A stretch of DNA of 64,000 nucleotides from Flagellimonas onchidii. Lineage in GTDB: Bacteria > Bacteroidota > Bacteroidia > Flavobacteriales > Flavobacteriaceae. Positions 10,962 to 20,175 of this stretch are shown here, in pieces. The stretch covers positions 1 to 64,000 of the forward strand of contig NZ_SRXX01000012.1 of the NCBI RefSeq assembly GCF_004804315.1, read 5' to 3'. The notes beneath the pieces are model-generated. The model was not told the DNA's origin. It did no database searches and worked only from the letters and a program-made list of their open reading frames with translations. The position numbers were made by a program, and so were the translations under genes. Each line of letters opens with the position of its first letter. The first letter of the stretch is position 1.

Positions 10962-11393
10962 GAGATTGTTTTTAGGATTTAAATTTTTGTTTAATAGTTT
11001 AAAGATATAAGTAAACAAATTTAATTGCGTTTGTTTAATAATTTTTGTGAAAAATTTAACAAAATATAGATAGATTAACGACAAAATAGTAATAAAAATG
11101 CTTTAAATGTTATCTATTGTAGAAAATATTGTTAAGTAATTGTGTTTCTTCTTTAATATATCATATTGAACAAAAACAATTTTAAAATATATTAATGTTT
11201 AATATTTAATTTTAAAAATGAAACAAATTTTAAATAGAAATAATGTTGAAATTGACTTGTTTGGTTGAAACCAATTATGAGAAACAATGTATGTCACACA
11301 TATCGTTTTAGCTTTGTTATTGAATTATGGATATCCTCCACCAATAGTATTATAACCGAAGGGTTTTGTATTTTTGCATATTTATTTACGGGC
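10962..11393. other. AT-rich divergent intergenic region
   Basis: 430 bases between the FAS1 gene (leftward) and mnmA (rightward), very AT-rich from about 11000 to 11250 and with no credible gene. It should hold promoters for both sides. A leftward -7-like element (TAAATTTG on the minus strand) is at 11016-11023, and a perfect inverted repeat TTGGTTGAAACCAA is at 11261-11274, which could be an operator. No riboswitch is recognised. Confidence 0.45.
11369..11376 (+). promoter_or_regulatory. TAnnTTTG -7 element of mnmA
   Basis: TATTTTTG matches the Bacteroidota -7 consensus exactly and ends 17 bases before the chosen mnmA start. No clear TTTG element was found at the expected spacing upstream, so it is only a partial promoter match. 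Confidence 0.4.
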
Positions 11394-12584
11394 ATGAAAA
11401 AAGTTGTTGTTGGACTTTCGGGAGGTGTTGATTCTAGCGTTGCAGCATACTTGCTAAAGGAGCAAGGTTATGATATTATTGGGCTGTTCATGAAGAATTG
11501 GCATGATGACACGGTGACTATTTCCGAAGAATGTCCTTGGTTGGAAGATAGCAATGATGCATTGATAGTGGCTGATAAATTGGGAATCCCATTTCAGACG
11601 GTTGACCTAAGTGCTGAATATAAGGAGCGTATCGTTGACTATATGTTCAATGAATATGAGAGAGGAAGAACCCCCAATCCCGATGTACTCTGTAATAGAG
11701 AAATCAAATTTGATGTATTCCTCAAGATAGCATTGCAACTAGGTGCTGATTATGTAGCTACAGGACACTATTGCAGAAAGGGAACGTTAGTTCATGAAGA
11801 TGGCTCTGAAACCTATCAACTTCTTTCGGGCAAGGACCCCAATAAGGATCAGTCCTATTTTCTATGTCAACTTTCACAAGAACAATTGGCTAAAACCTTG
11901 TTTCCAATAGGGGAATTGCTCAAACCCGAAGTAAGGAAGATTGCTGCGGAAAATGATTTGATCACAGCTGATAAAAAAGATTCACAAGGGCTTTGTTTTA
12001 TTGGAAAGGTTCATTTACCCGAATTTTTACAGCAAAAATTAAAGCCTAAGAAAGGTATAATTGTTGAAGTGCCGAGCGATGCTGCGCAGTTTTCTATGGA
12101 TACACCAAAATTTGAAGATAAAGTTTCCGAACTAGCCTTTCAGGCTGAAAAGCCTGAATACTCCGCAGAGGATGGAAAGGTCGTGGGAGAACATCAAGGG
12201 GCCCACTATTTTACCATTGGTCAAAGAAAAGGATTAAATGTGGGCGGCACAAAAGAACCACTATTTGTGATTGAGACTGATGTAGAACAAAATATCATCT
12301 ATACAGGTCAGGGAAAATCGCACCCAGGTTTGCATAGACATACACTTTTTGTAAAGAATGATGAACTACACTGGGTCCGAAGAGATTTGGCGTTAAAAAT
12401 AGATGAAACTATGGAAGTAATGGCTCGAATCCGATACAGGCAACCTTTGCAATCCGCGATTCTTTACAAAACCAACGGTGGGCTCTATGTGGATTTTAAA
12501 GAAAAACAATCTGCCATTACCGAAGGACAGTTTGTAGCGTGGTATATTAAAGACGAATTAATAGGCTCTGGAGTTATATCATAA
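11394..12584 (+). CDS. mnmA: tRNA-specific 2-thiouridylase MnmA
   Basis: Thiolates U34 of the tRNAs for Lys, Glu and Gln, using ATP and sulfur relayed from a cysteine desulfurase. The 396-residue protein starts with the PP-loop [12 protein letters not shown] (residues 6-17). The two catalytic cysteines are present: Cys100 in LCNREIKF and Cys201 in [10 protein letters not shown] flavobacterial insertion lies around 222-265, before [15 protein letters not shown]. The start at 11394 is chosen over an in-frame start 43 codons upstream because the extension is not conserved-looking and would run over the likely -7 element. The next gene follows after two bases, suggesting one transcript. Confidence 0.97.
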   Translation: MKKVVVGLSGGVDSSVAAYLLKEQGYDIIGLFMKNWHDDTVTISEECPWLEDSNDALIVADKLGIPFQTVDLSAEYKERIVDYMFNEYERGRTPNPDVLCNREIKFDVFLKIALQLGADYVATGHYCRKGTLVHEDGSETYQLLSGKDPNKDQSYFLCQLSQEQLAKTLFPIGELLKPEVRKIAAENDLITADKKDSQGLCFIGKVHLPEFLQQKLKPKKGIIVEVPSDAAQFSMDTPKFEDKVSELAFQAEKPEYSAEDGKVVGEHQGAHYFTIGQRKGLNVGGTKEPLFVIETDVEQNIIYTGQGKSHPGLHRHTLFVKNDELHWVRRDLALKIDETMEVMARIRYRQPLQSAILYKTNGGLYVDFKEKQSAITEGQFVAWYIKDELIGSGVIS

Positions 12585-12586
12585 AC

Positions 12587-13531
12587 ATGGCGGACAATAG
12601 AATCACCCAACTTTTCGGTATACAATATCCTATTGTTCAAGGAGGAATGATTTGGACAAGTGGTTGGCGATTGGCATCTGCAGTATCTAATGCCGGTGGG
12701 TTGGGATTGTTGGGCGCGGGTAGTATGTATCCTAATGTTCTTAAAGAACATATTGACAAGTGCAGAAAGGCCACTGATAAACCTTTTGGTGTCAATATTC
12801 CGATGTTATATCCCAATATCGATGAGGTAATGGATATTGTTGTCAAAAGTGGAGTGAAGATTGTTTTTACATCAGCCGGAAACCCCAAAACGTGGACAAC
12901 TTTTTTAAAAGAGATTGACATCACCGTGGTGCACGTGGTCAGTAGTGTCAAGTTCGCCTTAAAGGCACAAGAAGCTGGCGTTGATGCTGTTGTGGCCGAA
13001 GGATTTGAAGCAGGAGGGCACAATGGCAGGGACGAAACTACCACTATGGTCCTGATTCCTTCTGTGAAAGAAAAAATTGATATTCCATTGATTGCCGCGG
13101 GTGGAATTGCCACAGGACAGGCTATGTTGGCGGCAATGGTACTGGGAGCGGATGGGGTTCAGGTAGGAAGCAGGTTTGCCGCAAGCCATGAAGGCTCGGC
13201 ACATAGCACATTCAAGGAACAGATTATTTTGGCGAAAGAAGGAGATACCCATTTGACTTTAAAAGAATTGGCACCGGTACGGTTGTTGAAAAATAAATTT
13301 TATCAAAATGTGCAACAAGCATATGCCAATGGAGCTACTATTGAGGTTTTGAAAAGCCTACTAGGGAGGGGTAGGGCAAAAAAAGGCATGTTTGAAGGAA
13401 ATTTGGAAGAAGGAGAACTTGAAATAGGTCAGGTTTCCGGATTGATCAACGAGATAAAACCTGCAGGTCAAATTGTGAAGGATTTGGTGGAAGAATTTGG
13501 TCGGGCAAAAAGTGCAGTTAATCGACTGTAA
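12587..13531 (+). CDS. NAD(P)H-dependent flavin oxidoreductase (nitronate monooxygenase family)
   Basis: FMN-dependent TIM-barrel enzyme of the 2-nitropropane dioxygenase/nitronate monooxygenase family, 314 residues. The N-terminus has the signature PIVQGGMIW and SNAGGLGLLGAGS; the FMN-phosphate and active-site region shows EGFEAGGHNG and IPLIAAGGIATG, then GADGVQVGSRF. The same fold serves as the FabK enoyl-ACP reductase, so the exact reaction (nitronate oxidation or a flavin-linked reduction) cannot be decided from the sequence. It starts two bases after mnmA and is probably co-transcribed. Confidence 0.88.
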   Translation: MADNRITQLFGIQYPIVQGGMIWTSGWRLASAVSNAGGLGLLGAGSMYPNVLKEHIDKCRKATDKPFGVNIPMLYPNIDEVMDIVVKSGVKIVFTSAGNPKTWTTFLKEIDITVVHVVSSVKFALKAQEAGVDAVVAEGFEAGGHNGRDETTTMVLIPSVKEKIDIPLIAAGGIATGQAMLAAMVLGADGVQVGSRFAASHEGSAHSTFKEQIILAKEGDTHLTLKELAPVRLLKNKFYQNVQQAYANGATIEVLKSLLGRGRAKKGMFEGNLEEGELEIGQVSGLINEIKPAGQIVKDLVEEFGRAKSAVNRL

Positions 13532-13571
13532 TACAGGTCATGAATTGATTTTTATACATTTACCCCAAAGT

Positions 13572-14045
13572 ATGAGAACACTAGTATCAACCCTGCTGAT
13601 TCTTATGGTCAGCATGAACACTTATAGCCAAATTGAGCGAGATAAAGCACTTCACTTTTTGGGCGGTAGCCTTTTTGGTTTGGCCGGAGCTGGTGTTGCA
13701 AAACAGATTTCAGATGGCAATCGGGCTTGGACATTCGTTGGAGCTGTTTTAGGAAGTGCCTTGGTAGGTGCGGGAAAAGAAGCTGTTGATTCGGGTCAAG
13801 AGGGTAATCAATGGGATAACGATGATTTGCTAGCTACAATACTTGGAGGGGTCACGGTGGGGGTGACCATAGAAGTTTTCTCTAAAAAAAGGAATAAAAA
13901 GAGGCCGATGGGTAGTCTTACCACCCAACGTTTAAATTGGAACGATTTTAAAATAAATTCTGAGACTAACAAAGCATGGGTGCTTAGCACTGAACTTCCG
14001 TTACTTAACGGTAGCAGGTCTTCTTTTATCCAAACAGGGAGATAG
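13572..14045 (+). CDS. Small exported protein, DUF2279/YfiM-like
   Basis: 157 residues. The start at 13572 gives a clear signal peptide (MRTLVSTLLILMVSMNTYSQ). The mature part begins IERDKALHFLGGSLFGLAGAG, resembling the DK..HF..G motif of YfiM/DUF2279 proteins, followed by a glycine-rich hydrophobic segment (LGSALVGAGKEAVDS) and TILGGVTVGVTIEVF, which may be membrane-associated. An in-frame start 25 codons upstream would overlap the previous gene and lack a signal peptide. Function unknown; the family assignment rests on the motif only. It faces the DUF58 gene tail to tail with six bases between. Confidence 0.65.
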   Translation: MRTLVSTLLILMVSMNTYSQIERDKALHFLGGSLFGLAGAGVAKQISDGNRAWTFVGAVLGSALVGAGKEAVDSGQEGNQWDNDDLLATILGGVTVGVTIEVFSKKRNKKRPMGSLTTQRLNWNDFKINSETNKAWVLSTELPLLNGSRSSFIQTGR

Positions 14046-14051
14046 CTCTTG

Positions 14052-15383
14052 CTAGATTAGTCCTCGAGCTTTTATTTCCAAATATTTGTTTATGGTATTG
14101 ATAGTTAAACTTTCTGGTTTGGTCAAGATAGTTTGGATGCCGTATTGTTGGAGTTCTTTTTGCATGAGCCTTTTTTCCAAAGAAAACTTTTCAGCAATGG
14201 TCTTGTGGTAAATAGTTTGCAAATCCTCGGCATCTGTAGCAATCAATGATTCCAACTCCGTGTTTTCAAAGAAAATAACCACAAGAACATGCTTTTTGGC
14301 AATGGCCAACAAAAATGGGAGTTGCCTCCGTAACGCCGAGATATGTTCAAAATTGGTGTAAAGTAATAATAAGCTTCGTTGGTTGACCTTACGTTTGATA
14401 TGGGCATAAAGCAATCCAAAATCAGAATCAGTAAATTCTGTGGTAATGTTGTATAGCTTTTCAAGAATTGTGTTTAGGTGAGAAATCTTTTGAATTGCAG
14501 GTACAAAGGTTTCTATCTTTTTGGAAAATGTAATCATCCCTGTTTTATCGTTTCGTTTCAGGGCAACATTTGAAAATGCAAGAGTGGCATTGATAGCGTA
14601 GTCCAATAGCTTTAGGCCATTAAATGGCATTTTCATTACTCTTCCAGTATCGATAATGGAATAAATGGGTTGCGATTTCTCATCTTGATATTGGTTGACC
14701 ATCAACTGATTCTTTTTAGCCGTAGCTTTCCAGTTTATGGTTCGTATATCATCACCTTTGATATATTCCTTTATTTGTTCAAATTCTTGGGTATGTCCAA
14801 TTCTTCTGATTTTTTTAAGTCCTAACTCGTTTAGATGATTATTGATGGCTAAAAAATCATATTGTTGCATTTGGATGATCGAAGGGTAGACCGGAACCAT
14901 TTGATTCTTTTGGAATACATATCGTCTTTTAATGATTCGCAGCGGTGACGAAACATAGATGTTCAAATTCCCAAAAACATATTCACCCCGTTCCACAGGT
15001 CTTACCGCATAATCAAATTCATGTGTTTCCCCCCTTATCAAATGTACTTGGTGAATAAAGTCCCTTTTTTGAAATTGAACCGGCAATTCATCAATAACGG
15101 AAACCCCAGCCTTGAAGGCATAATTGGATTTTAACCTCACATAAAGCGTATTGTAATCACTATTGGACAGTTTCTGTGGTAAAGTTCTACTTGCCGTGAT
15201 ACCATCTAATGAAGAGAACAATATGTATAAGTCAAATAGAAAAAGACCGATTAACACAAAAAGTAGCAACCAGCCGATGGGATAGAGTTGAGGAATCCAA
15301 TAAGATATAACAAAGCATGCCGCCAAAAAGGCGATATATCTGAAAAAAGTATTGTGTATGTAGAATGCCTTGAAAAATTTCAT
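14052..15383 (-). CDS. DUF58 domain membrane protein, last gene of the MoxR operon
   Basis: 443 residues. Two membrane helices (about 14-30 and 35-52) anchor it. The DUF58 motif is clear: IKGDDIRTINWKATAKKNQLMVNQYQDE (about 208-235), followed by a von Willebrand A-like region in which the metal site is degenerate (IIDTGRVM in place of DxSxS). DUF58 proteins nearly always accompany MoxR ATPases and are thought to be their membrane-linked partners or clients. It begins two bases after the MoxR gene. In Bacteroides related clusters are linked to aerotolerance, but this locus is of the SpoIIM/RDD type. Confidence 0.9.
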   Translation of the reverse strand: MKFFKAFYIHNTFFRYIAFLAACFVISYWIPQLYPIGWLLLFVLIGLFLFDLYILFSSLDGITASRTLPQKLSNSDYNTLYVRLKSNYAFKAGVSVIDELPVQFQKRDFIHQVHLIRGETHEFDYAVRPVERGEYVFGNLNIYVSSPLRIIKRRYVFQKNQMVPVYPSIIQMQQYDFLAINNHLNELGLKKIRRIGHTQEFEQIKEYIKGDDIRTINWKATAKKNQLMVNQYQDEKSQPIYSIIDTGRVMKMPFNGLKLLDYAINATLAFSNVALKRNDKTGMITFSKKIETFVPAIQKISHLNTILEKLYNITTEFTDSDFGLLYAHIKRKVNQRSLLLLYTNFEHISALRRQLPFLLAIAKKHVLVVIFFENTELESLIATDAEDLQTIYHKTIAEKFSLEKRLMQKELQQYGIQTILTKPESLTINTINKYLEIKARGLI

Positions 15384-15385
15384 GC

Positions 15386-16372
15386 TTATCGGGGAACTTC
15401 CACGGATTCCATAATCATATTTACCACATTCTCTGTGGTCATGCCCTCCATTTCTCTTTCAGGGGTGAGAATGACCCTGTGGTTGAGTACTGGAGCCAAT
15501 GCTTTTTTTACATCTTCGGGGATTACAAAATCCCTTCCTGCGATAGCGGCAAAGGCTTTTGAGGCGGCCAAGGTGGCAATGGATGCCCTTGGGGATGCTC
15601 CTAAATATAGATGTGGATGATTACGGGTATTTGTGATGATGTTTGCGATGTATATAATTATTTTTTCTTCCACAATAATGTCGTGGATGTTCTTCTTGAA
15701 CTCAGCCAATTTTTTAGGCGTAAGCACTGGGGTAATTTTATCTTGAGGTTTCTCTCCCTTTCTTTCGTGATGGGTCAGGATAATTTTCACCTCTTCTTCC
15801 GTGGATGGGTAATCTACCTTGATCTTAAAAAGGAAACGATCCAATTGCGCTTCAGGAAGAGCATAAGTGCCTTCTTGCTCTATGGGGTTTTGCGTGGCCA
15901 AGACCATAAATGGTTCGGCCATCTTATAGGTAGTGCCATCCATGGTCACCTGTCTTTCTTCCATGGTCTCAAAAAGGGCAGCTTGGGTTTTGGCTGGAGC
16001 ACGGTTGATTTCGTCAATAAGGATAACATTTGAAAATATTGGCCCTTTTTTAAATTCAAACGACGAGTTTTGGACGTTGAAAATGGAAGTTCCCAAAATA
16101 TCACTGGGCATAAGGTCGGGTGTAAATTGAATACGACTGAACCCTGTTTTCAAGGTTTTGGCAAACAATTTGGCTGTAATGGTCTTGGCAACCCCAGGTA
16201 CACCTTCAATAAGGGCATGCCCGTCGACCAAAACGGAAACTATCAGTAAATCAATAAAGTTTTGTTGCCCAACTATAACCGTTGCCAGCTCTTTTTTTAT
16301 GGCTTCAACCGTATTTTTAAGTTCCTCCAAAGGAACCCGGTTATCAAAGTTCAAATCGTTATTTTCCATCAA
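15386..16372 (-). CDS. MoxR family AAA+ ATPase
   Basis: Cytoplasmic AAA+ ATPase of 328 residues, thought to act as a chaperone that matures membrane or metal-binding complexes. The Walker A region is GVPGVAKTITAK (GxPGxAKT, typical of MoxR). Walker B is LIDEINRAPAKTQAALFETMEERQ, sensor 1 is LATQNPIEQEGTYALPEAQLDRF, and sensor 2 lies near GASPRAS. The N-terminus overlaps the end of the DUF4350 gene by 14 bases, showing tight coupling. Either of the two adjacent Met codons may be used. Confidence 0.95.
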   Translation of the reverse strand: MMENNDLNFDNRVPLEELKNTVEAIKKELATVIVGQQNFIDLLIVSVLVDGHALIEGVPGVAKTITAKLFAKTLKTGFSRIQFTPDLMPSDILGTSIFNVQNSSFEFKKGPIFSNVILIDEINRAPAKTQAALFETMEERQVTMDGTTYKMAEPFMVLATQNPIEQEGTYALPEAQLDRFLFKIKVDYPSTEEEVKIILTHHERKGEKPQDKITPVLTPKKLAEFKKNIHDIIVEEKIIIYIANIITNTRNHPHLYLGASPRASIATLAASKAFAAIAGRDFVIPEDVKKALAPVLNHRVILTPEREMEGMTTENVVNMIMESVEVPR

Positions 16373-17582
16373 CCTTTGCTTTAAATGCTTCTATTTTTTT
16401 GTTTAATTGCTCCAATTCGGAATTTGTTGTGTTGCTTTTGGATTGAAGGCTTTTTATCAATCCAAATAAATCTTTTGTGTCTTCCAATATATTATTGCTT
16501 CGAACAGAGAGGTTTTTCATAAAAATTTCATCCAATTGCTGTGTTGACATGTGTAACCTAGATCGGATGTATTCTAAAAAATATGAGATTTTATGTTCCG
16601 TGATTTGTTTTTGTTGCCCTTTTTCAAAATACATATCCGCTATGGTGCGGGTAAATGCCAAGGTCTGGTTTTTTAAGGGAGTGATTACAGGAATGGCTCG
16701 TTGCTTCCTTTTCCCTTCAAAAACCACATAAAGCAAGACGGCAATGAGCACCAGATAATAAGCCCATTTGAACTCTTTTGTATTTAAAAAGAGGTACATG
16801 GGAGAGGTGTAAAATGATTTGCCAGACTTATGGTAATTATCCACAAAGATGTTGTTACTATCATCCAAATACGATAAAACCCCAGCGGTATAATTGCGGT
16901 TGTCATCTTTGAGTATAAAATAATTGGTAAAGGCTTTCGGAAAACTTGACAGTATGAATGTCCCGTTCCCAAAACGTTGTTTGACCAAATCGATGTTCTT
17001 GATTGCGGTTTCTGTGCTATCTTCTTTGATGAAAACTTCTGCTAAAACAGTAGTGTTCAAAGTATCTATTGGATTAAAAGTGGTATGATAATAATCTTTT
17101 TGGAAAGCATAAGAGCGGGTGTCTAAATTCGGATTTACCAATTGATGGTAAAACGTTGGAGTAAGTTGGCTGTCGTTATAAATACTTTCTAAATCTAGAT
17201 GTAATGTATCTAATAATTGCTGATCGAAACTTTCGGATGCGATAAATGCAGTGTTGCCCTGATCGACCCATTCCAACAAAGCGTGAAGCTCCGATTCTCC
17301 AAAACTTACGGATTGGTTGGCAAAAAAATAAGTGCCGCTTAACGTATCAGTACGATTCAATAGTTCAAAAGGCGGTTTTTGAATTTGATGAACCTTGTCT
17401 TGGAAAAAATGGGTCAATAAATCGTTGAGCACATAAGTGCCATAAGGGATTTTATGATGCGACACGTATGAAGGAAACCAATTGACTCTTTTGGGTTTGT
17501 TATACTCTACCAATAGCAACAATCCTACGGTGAGGATGCTTATAATGATATAGATTTTTCCCTTTTTAAGCATTGGTCGCAA
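16359..17582 (-). CDS. DUF4350 domain membrane protein
   Basis: 407 residues with a membrane helix near the N-terminus (IYIIISILTVGLLLLVEY, about 10-27), a periplasmic domain starting with the DUF4350 features (SYVSHHKIPYGTYVLNDLL and a later LLEWVDQGNTAFIASE), a second helix (KWAYYLVLIAVLLYVVF, about 274-290), and a cytoplasmic tail rich in helices. The domain resembles a glutamine-amidotransferase-like fold without an evident catalytic Cys. It overlaps both neighbours (MoxR and DUF4129 genes). The start may be Met1 or Met4. Its role in the MoxR system is not established. Confidence 0.85.
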   Translation of the reverse strand: MRPMLKKGKIYIIISILTVGLLLLVEYNKPKRVNWFPSYVSHHKIPYGTYVLNDLLTHFFQDKVHQIQKPPFELLNRTDTLSGTYFFANQSVSFGESELHALLEWVDQGNTAFIASESFDQQLLDTLHLDLESIYNDSQLTPTFYHQLVNPNLDTRSYAFQKDYYHTTFNPIDTLNTTVLAEVFIKEDSTETAIKNIDLVKQRFGNGTFILSSFPKAFTNYFILKDDNRNYTAGVLSYLDDSNNIFVDNYHKSGKSFYTSPMYLFLNTKEFKWAYYLVLIAVLLYVVFEGKRKQRAIPVITPLKNQTLAFTRTIADMYFEKGQQKQITEHKISYFLEYIRSRLHMSTQQLDEIFMKNLSVRSNNILEDTKDLFGLIKSLQSKSNTTNSELEQLNKKIEAFKAKVDGK

Positions 17583-18300
17583 TTTTACTTTTTAGCGACT
17601 CAAAAATGAGTTCAGCGTTGTTATACCGCTCTTGGCCTATATGAAACTCACCATACCACACATAATCATACAGCAAGGTAGCTTTGCTGAATGCAGCTTT
17701 TAAGCTGCTTTCGGACAGTTCGGAGATGTAGTCGTCATTGGTTTTTTGTAGTTGCCAATCAATAAGCTCTCTTTCAGACAAGAGCTTTAAGATAGACAGA
17801 TAATAATACCGCACGGCCAAGCGGTAGTTTTTATGGGCCAATGCTTCTTGGATTAGCTGCTGGATGTCCTCTGTTTTAATGATCCGTTCTTCTTCTGATA
17901 GGGTAACCAAATTTGGGTTTTCTTTACTATAAATCATAGCCCGTGTATTGGCTTTGATAAAAAAACGGATGACAAGAAAAAGCAACAAAGCCAATAAGAT
18001 ATAGGGCACTATTCTTAAAAAACTTGCTAAATATCCTACCGCTTCTTCCACTCCAAACAACCATTCAAAAAGGCGTCTAAACAGGTTGTAGAACCAATTT
18101 TTTACGCCATCCCACCAGGTATTTTCGGTTTTGACCACCTCATAATTGAATTTTTCGTCATCTAAATATTGCTGCAGATTTTCTTGGGTGATTTCCAAAG
18201 CATCAATTGTCGACTTGTCATACTTTATAATAGAGTCATTTTGGGGCATAACCCCAAACCAAGTCAATAAAAAGCACCCAAAAAGAAAAATTTTATGCAT
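17566..18300 (-). CDS. DUF4129 domain membrane protein
   Basis: 244 residues: a signal peptide (MHKIFLFGCFLLTWFGVMPQ), a short periplasmic stretch with an aromatic amphipathic segment (WWDGVKNWFYNLFRRLFEWLFG), one membrane helix (about 90-115), then the cytoplasmic DUF4129 domain (about 150-240) with AHKNYRLAVRYYYLSILKLL and a tail containing YDYVWYGEF. DUF4129 is typically encoded with MoxR and DUF58 genes, and with transglutaminase-like proteins in other bacteria. It overlaps the DUF4350 gene by 17 bases and abuts the upstream membrane-protein gene exactly. Confidence 0.87.
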   Translation of the reverse strand: MHKIFLFGCFLLTWFGVMPQNDSIIKYDKSTIDALEITQENLQQYLDDEKFNYEVVKTENTWWDGVKNWFYNLFRRLFEWLFGVEEAVGYLASFLRIVPYILLALLLFLVIRFFIKANTRAMIYSKENPNLVTLSEEERIIKTEDIQQLIQEALAHKNYRLAVRYYYLSILKLLSERELIDWQLQKTNDDYISELSESSLKAAFSKATLLYDYVWYGEFHIGQERYNNAELIFESLKSKIATNA

Positions 18301-19185
18301 TTATTCTTCTACCGATTTTCCAAGATTTCCGATACGTTCAAATGTGCCTGTAAAGTTCTTTTTCTCATTAAGGTTGAAGAAAATAAAAGTGGTGGTTACC
18401 ACAAGAATTATGTTCATTAAAAATTGAACTAGCGTACTTAATATGTTCATCAATAAATAAATAGGGTCGTTGAAAATATTTAAGTTTTCAGCATCCATTT
18501 CCCCAGAAAACACTCCCATCTTTACCCACATATATAGAACTGCCGGTAAACTAAGCGCATAAGTCGCAACAAGAACTATAATGTATACAATTAATAAAGT
18601 AGCAAAGGTGATCCACCAATTATCCTTGATCAGCGTAAAACTGTATTGATATGAATCCATCACGTCCTTTTTCAAAAAAACCATTATCGCAAAACTGACT
18701 GAAAGCGGAATGGCAAGATAGATTCCAGGAATAAAACAAAACAAAAAACCAATACCTACTGATAGTCCAACCAAAAAGCCGAGACCAATAAAAGGCCAGA
18801 AGGAGCTGTATACTGCGGAACGGATATCCTCATAAACGGTATTTCCTTGATTCTCCATATAGGATTTTATATAATAAAGCACAGTGGCATGTGCCAATAC
18901 ATAAGCTGCAACCATACTCAAGAACATTGCAAAAACGGCAATTATCATAATCACCGGTGAAAATGCGTTAAACGAGTTCTCGGTGACACTGATATTAAAA
19001 ATATCCCCGACCGTATACATGTAAAATGCCATTGAAACAAGCATCACAAGAATAAAGGGGCCTACAATCTTGAAAATAGTTTGAAAAAATGGTTTAAACT
19101 CATTGCGTATAAAGGACAGGGAGTCCGTTAGGATTTCTCCCAATTCCCTTTGTTTCTTAAACTCAATGTATTGTTGTTTCTGCAT
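18301..19185 (-). CDS. Polytopic membrane protein of the MoxR/SpoIIM locus
   Basis: 294 residues with about six hydrophobic helices (around 40-62, 72-98, 125-165, 200-220 and 245-275). It resembles the membrane proteins that sit between SpoIIM-like and DUF4129 genes in other Bacteroidota, but I know no named function. The N-terminus (MQKQQYIEFKKQRELGEILTD) is cytoplasmic and charged. The gene overlaps the SpoIIM-like gene by 23 bases and abuts the DUF4129 gene, so it is clearly part of the operon. No catalytic motif seen. Confidence 0.7.
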   Translation of the reverse strand: MQKQQYIEFKKQRELGEILTDSLSFIRNEFKPFFQTIFKIVGPFILVMLVSMAFYMYTVGDIFNISVTENSFNAFSPVIMIIAVFAMFLSMVAAYVLAHATVLYYIKSYMENQGNTVYEDIRSAVYSSFWPFIGLGFLVGLSVGIGFLFCFIPGIYLAIPLSVSFAIMVFLKKDVMDSYQYSFTLIKDNWWITFATLLIVYIIVLVATYALSLPAVLYMWVKMGVFSGEMDAENLNIFNDPIYLLMNILSTLVQFLMNIILVVTTTFIFFNLNEKKNFTGTFERIGNLGKSVEE

Positions 19186-20140
19186 GTTTTGCTTTTCTTT
19201 TGAATTGGTTAGGGTAAATAATGTAGTAGTATATGATTAGCAACAAAGAGCCGCCAATAATTAAAATTGCGAGCCAATCGGGCATTTCGGTGTGACGGGT
19301 TACAAATCCTTCCAAAAAACCTGCGACTAAAAAAAAAGGCACCGTACTTACCATAATTTTTAGACCATTTTTCACACCTCTTTTGAAAGATTCCAGCCGA
19401 GTGTAGGTGCCAGGAAAAAGTATACCATTTGCCATGACCAGACCTGCACACCCTGCAATTATAATTACGGAAATTTCAATAGTACCATGTATCCATATGG
19501 TTCGAACTGATTCCCAAAGTAGGCCTTTTTCATAAAAAAAGTACTGAAAGCTACCAAGCATGATACCATTTTGCAACATGACCATCAAGGTTCCAATCCC
19601 TAAAAATATTCCGAAAGCAAAAGCGTAAACAGCCACCTTTATGTTATTGATGGTAATACCTAAAAACATATTGAACTCCCCCTGCTGTTTATATACGGCC
19701 ATTGGATCACCTTTTTCAATATTTTCTAGGGTCATGTTTACATAGCCATCACCAAGTATAGATCGAACAAAATCCCCTTCATTGGCCGCAGAAAATGCAC
19801 CGACAATGGAAAAAAATGCGAACACTAAAAAAGCAATCAACAACTCGCGATGGTGTGCATGGAACATCGAAGGGAATTCCGTTTTCCAAAAACTTACAAT
19901 ACGGTTCTTGGATTCCCGTTTGGTTTTATAGATTTTTTGATGCGCTTGAGAGGCAAGGGCGTTTAGATAAAATTCGGTGTTGCTTTTGGGATAAAAGGTC
20001 TTGGCATAACTAAGGTGATCTGTAATCTCAACATAGAGGTCGGAAAGTTCGTCAGGTCTGAGTTGTCCCTGATTGTTCAAGACATTTTCAAAAGCGGCCC
20101 ATTTATCTTTATTTTGCTTTACAAAAGCAGCCTCTCGCAT
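19163..20140 (-). CDS. SpoIIM-like (DUF95) membrane protein, first gene of the MoxR operon
   Basis: 325 residues. The N-terminal 95 residues are cytoplasmic and helical (MREAAFVKQNKDKWAAFENVL; LSDLYVEITDHLSYAKTFYP). The remainder is a polytopic stage II sporulation M-like domain with helices around 103-123, 162-190, 194-210, 222-240 and 290-308, including the small-residue motif GIFLGIGTLMVMLQNGIMLG and WIHGTIEISVIIIAGCAG, which are typical of the family. In non-spore-formers the role is unknown. The start is 35 bases from the divergent RDD gene, so both promoters must overlap within or near that short gap. Confidence 0.87.
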   Translation of the reverse strand: MREAAFVKQNKDKWAAFENVLNNQGQLRPDELSDLYVEITDHLSYAKTFYPKSNTEFYLNALASQAHQKIYKTKRESKNRIVSFWKTEFPSMFHAHHRELLIAFLVFAFFSIVGAFSAANEGDFVRSILGDGYVNMTLENIEKGDPMAVYKQQGEFNMFLGITINNIKVAVYAFAFGIFLGIGTLMVMLQNGIMLGSFQYFFYEKGLLWESVRTIWIHGTIEISVIIIAGCAGLVMANGILFPGTYTRLESFKRGVKNGLKIMVSTVPFFLVAGFLEGFVTRHTEMPDWLAILIIGGSLLLIIYYYIIYPNQFKRKAKHAETTIH

Positions 20141-20175
20141 TAAAAATTTTGGTTTAAAAGTAAAGAAACTAAAAT

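Noticed and set aside
7312..11010. Long frames on the plus strand across the FAS1 genes
   Set aside because: They lie opposite two well-supported FAS1 genes, have repetitive Ser/Ala/Lys-rich composition mirroring the domain repeats, and match no family.
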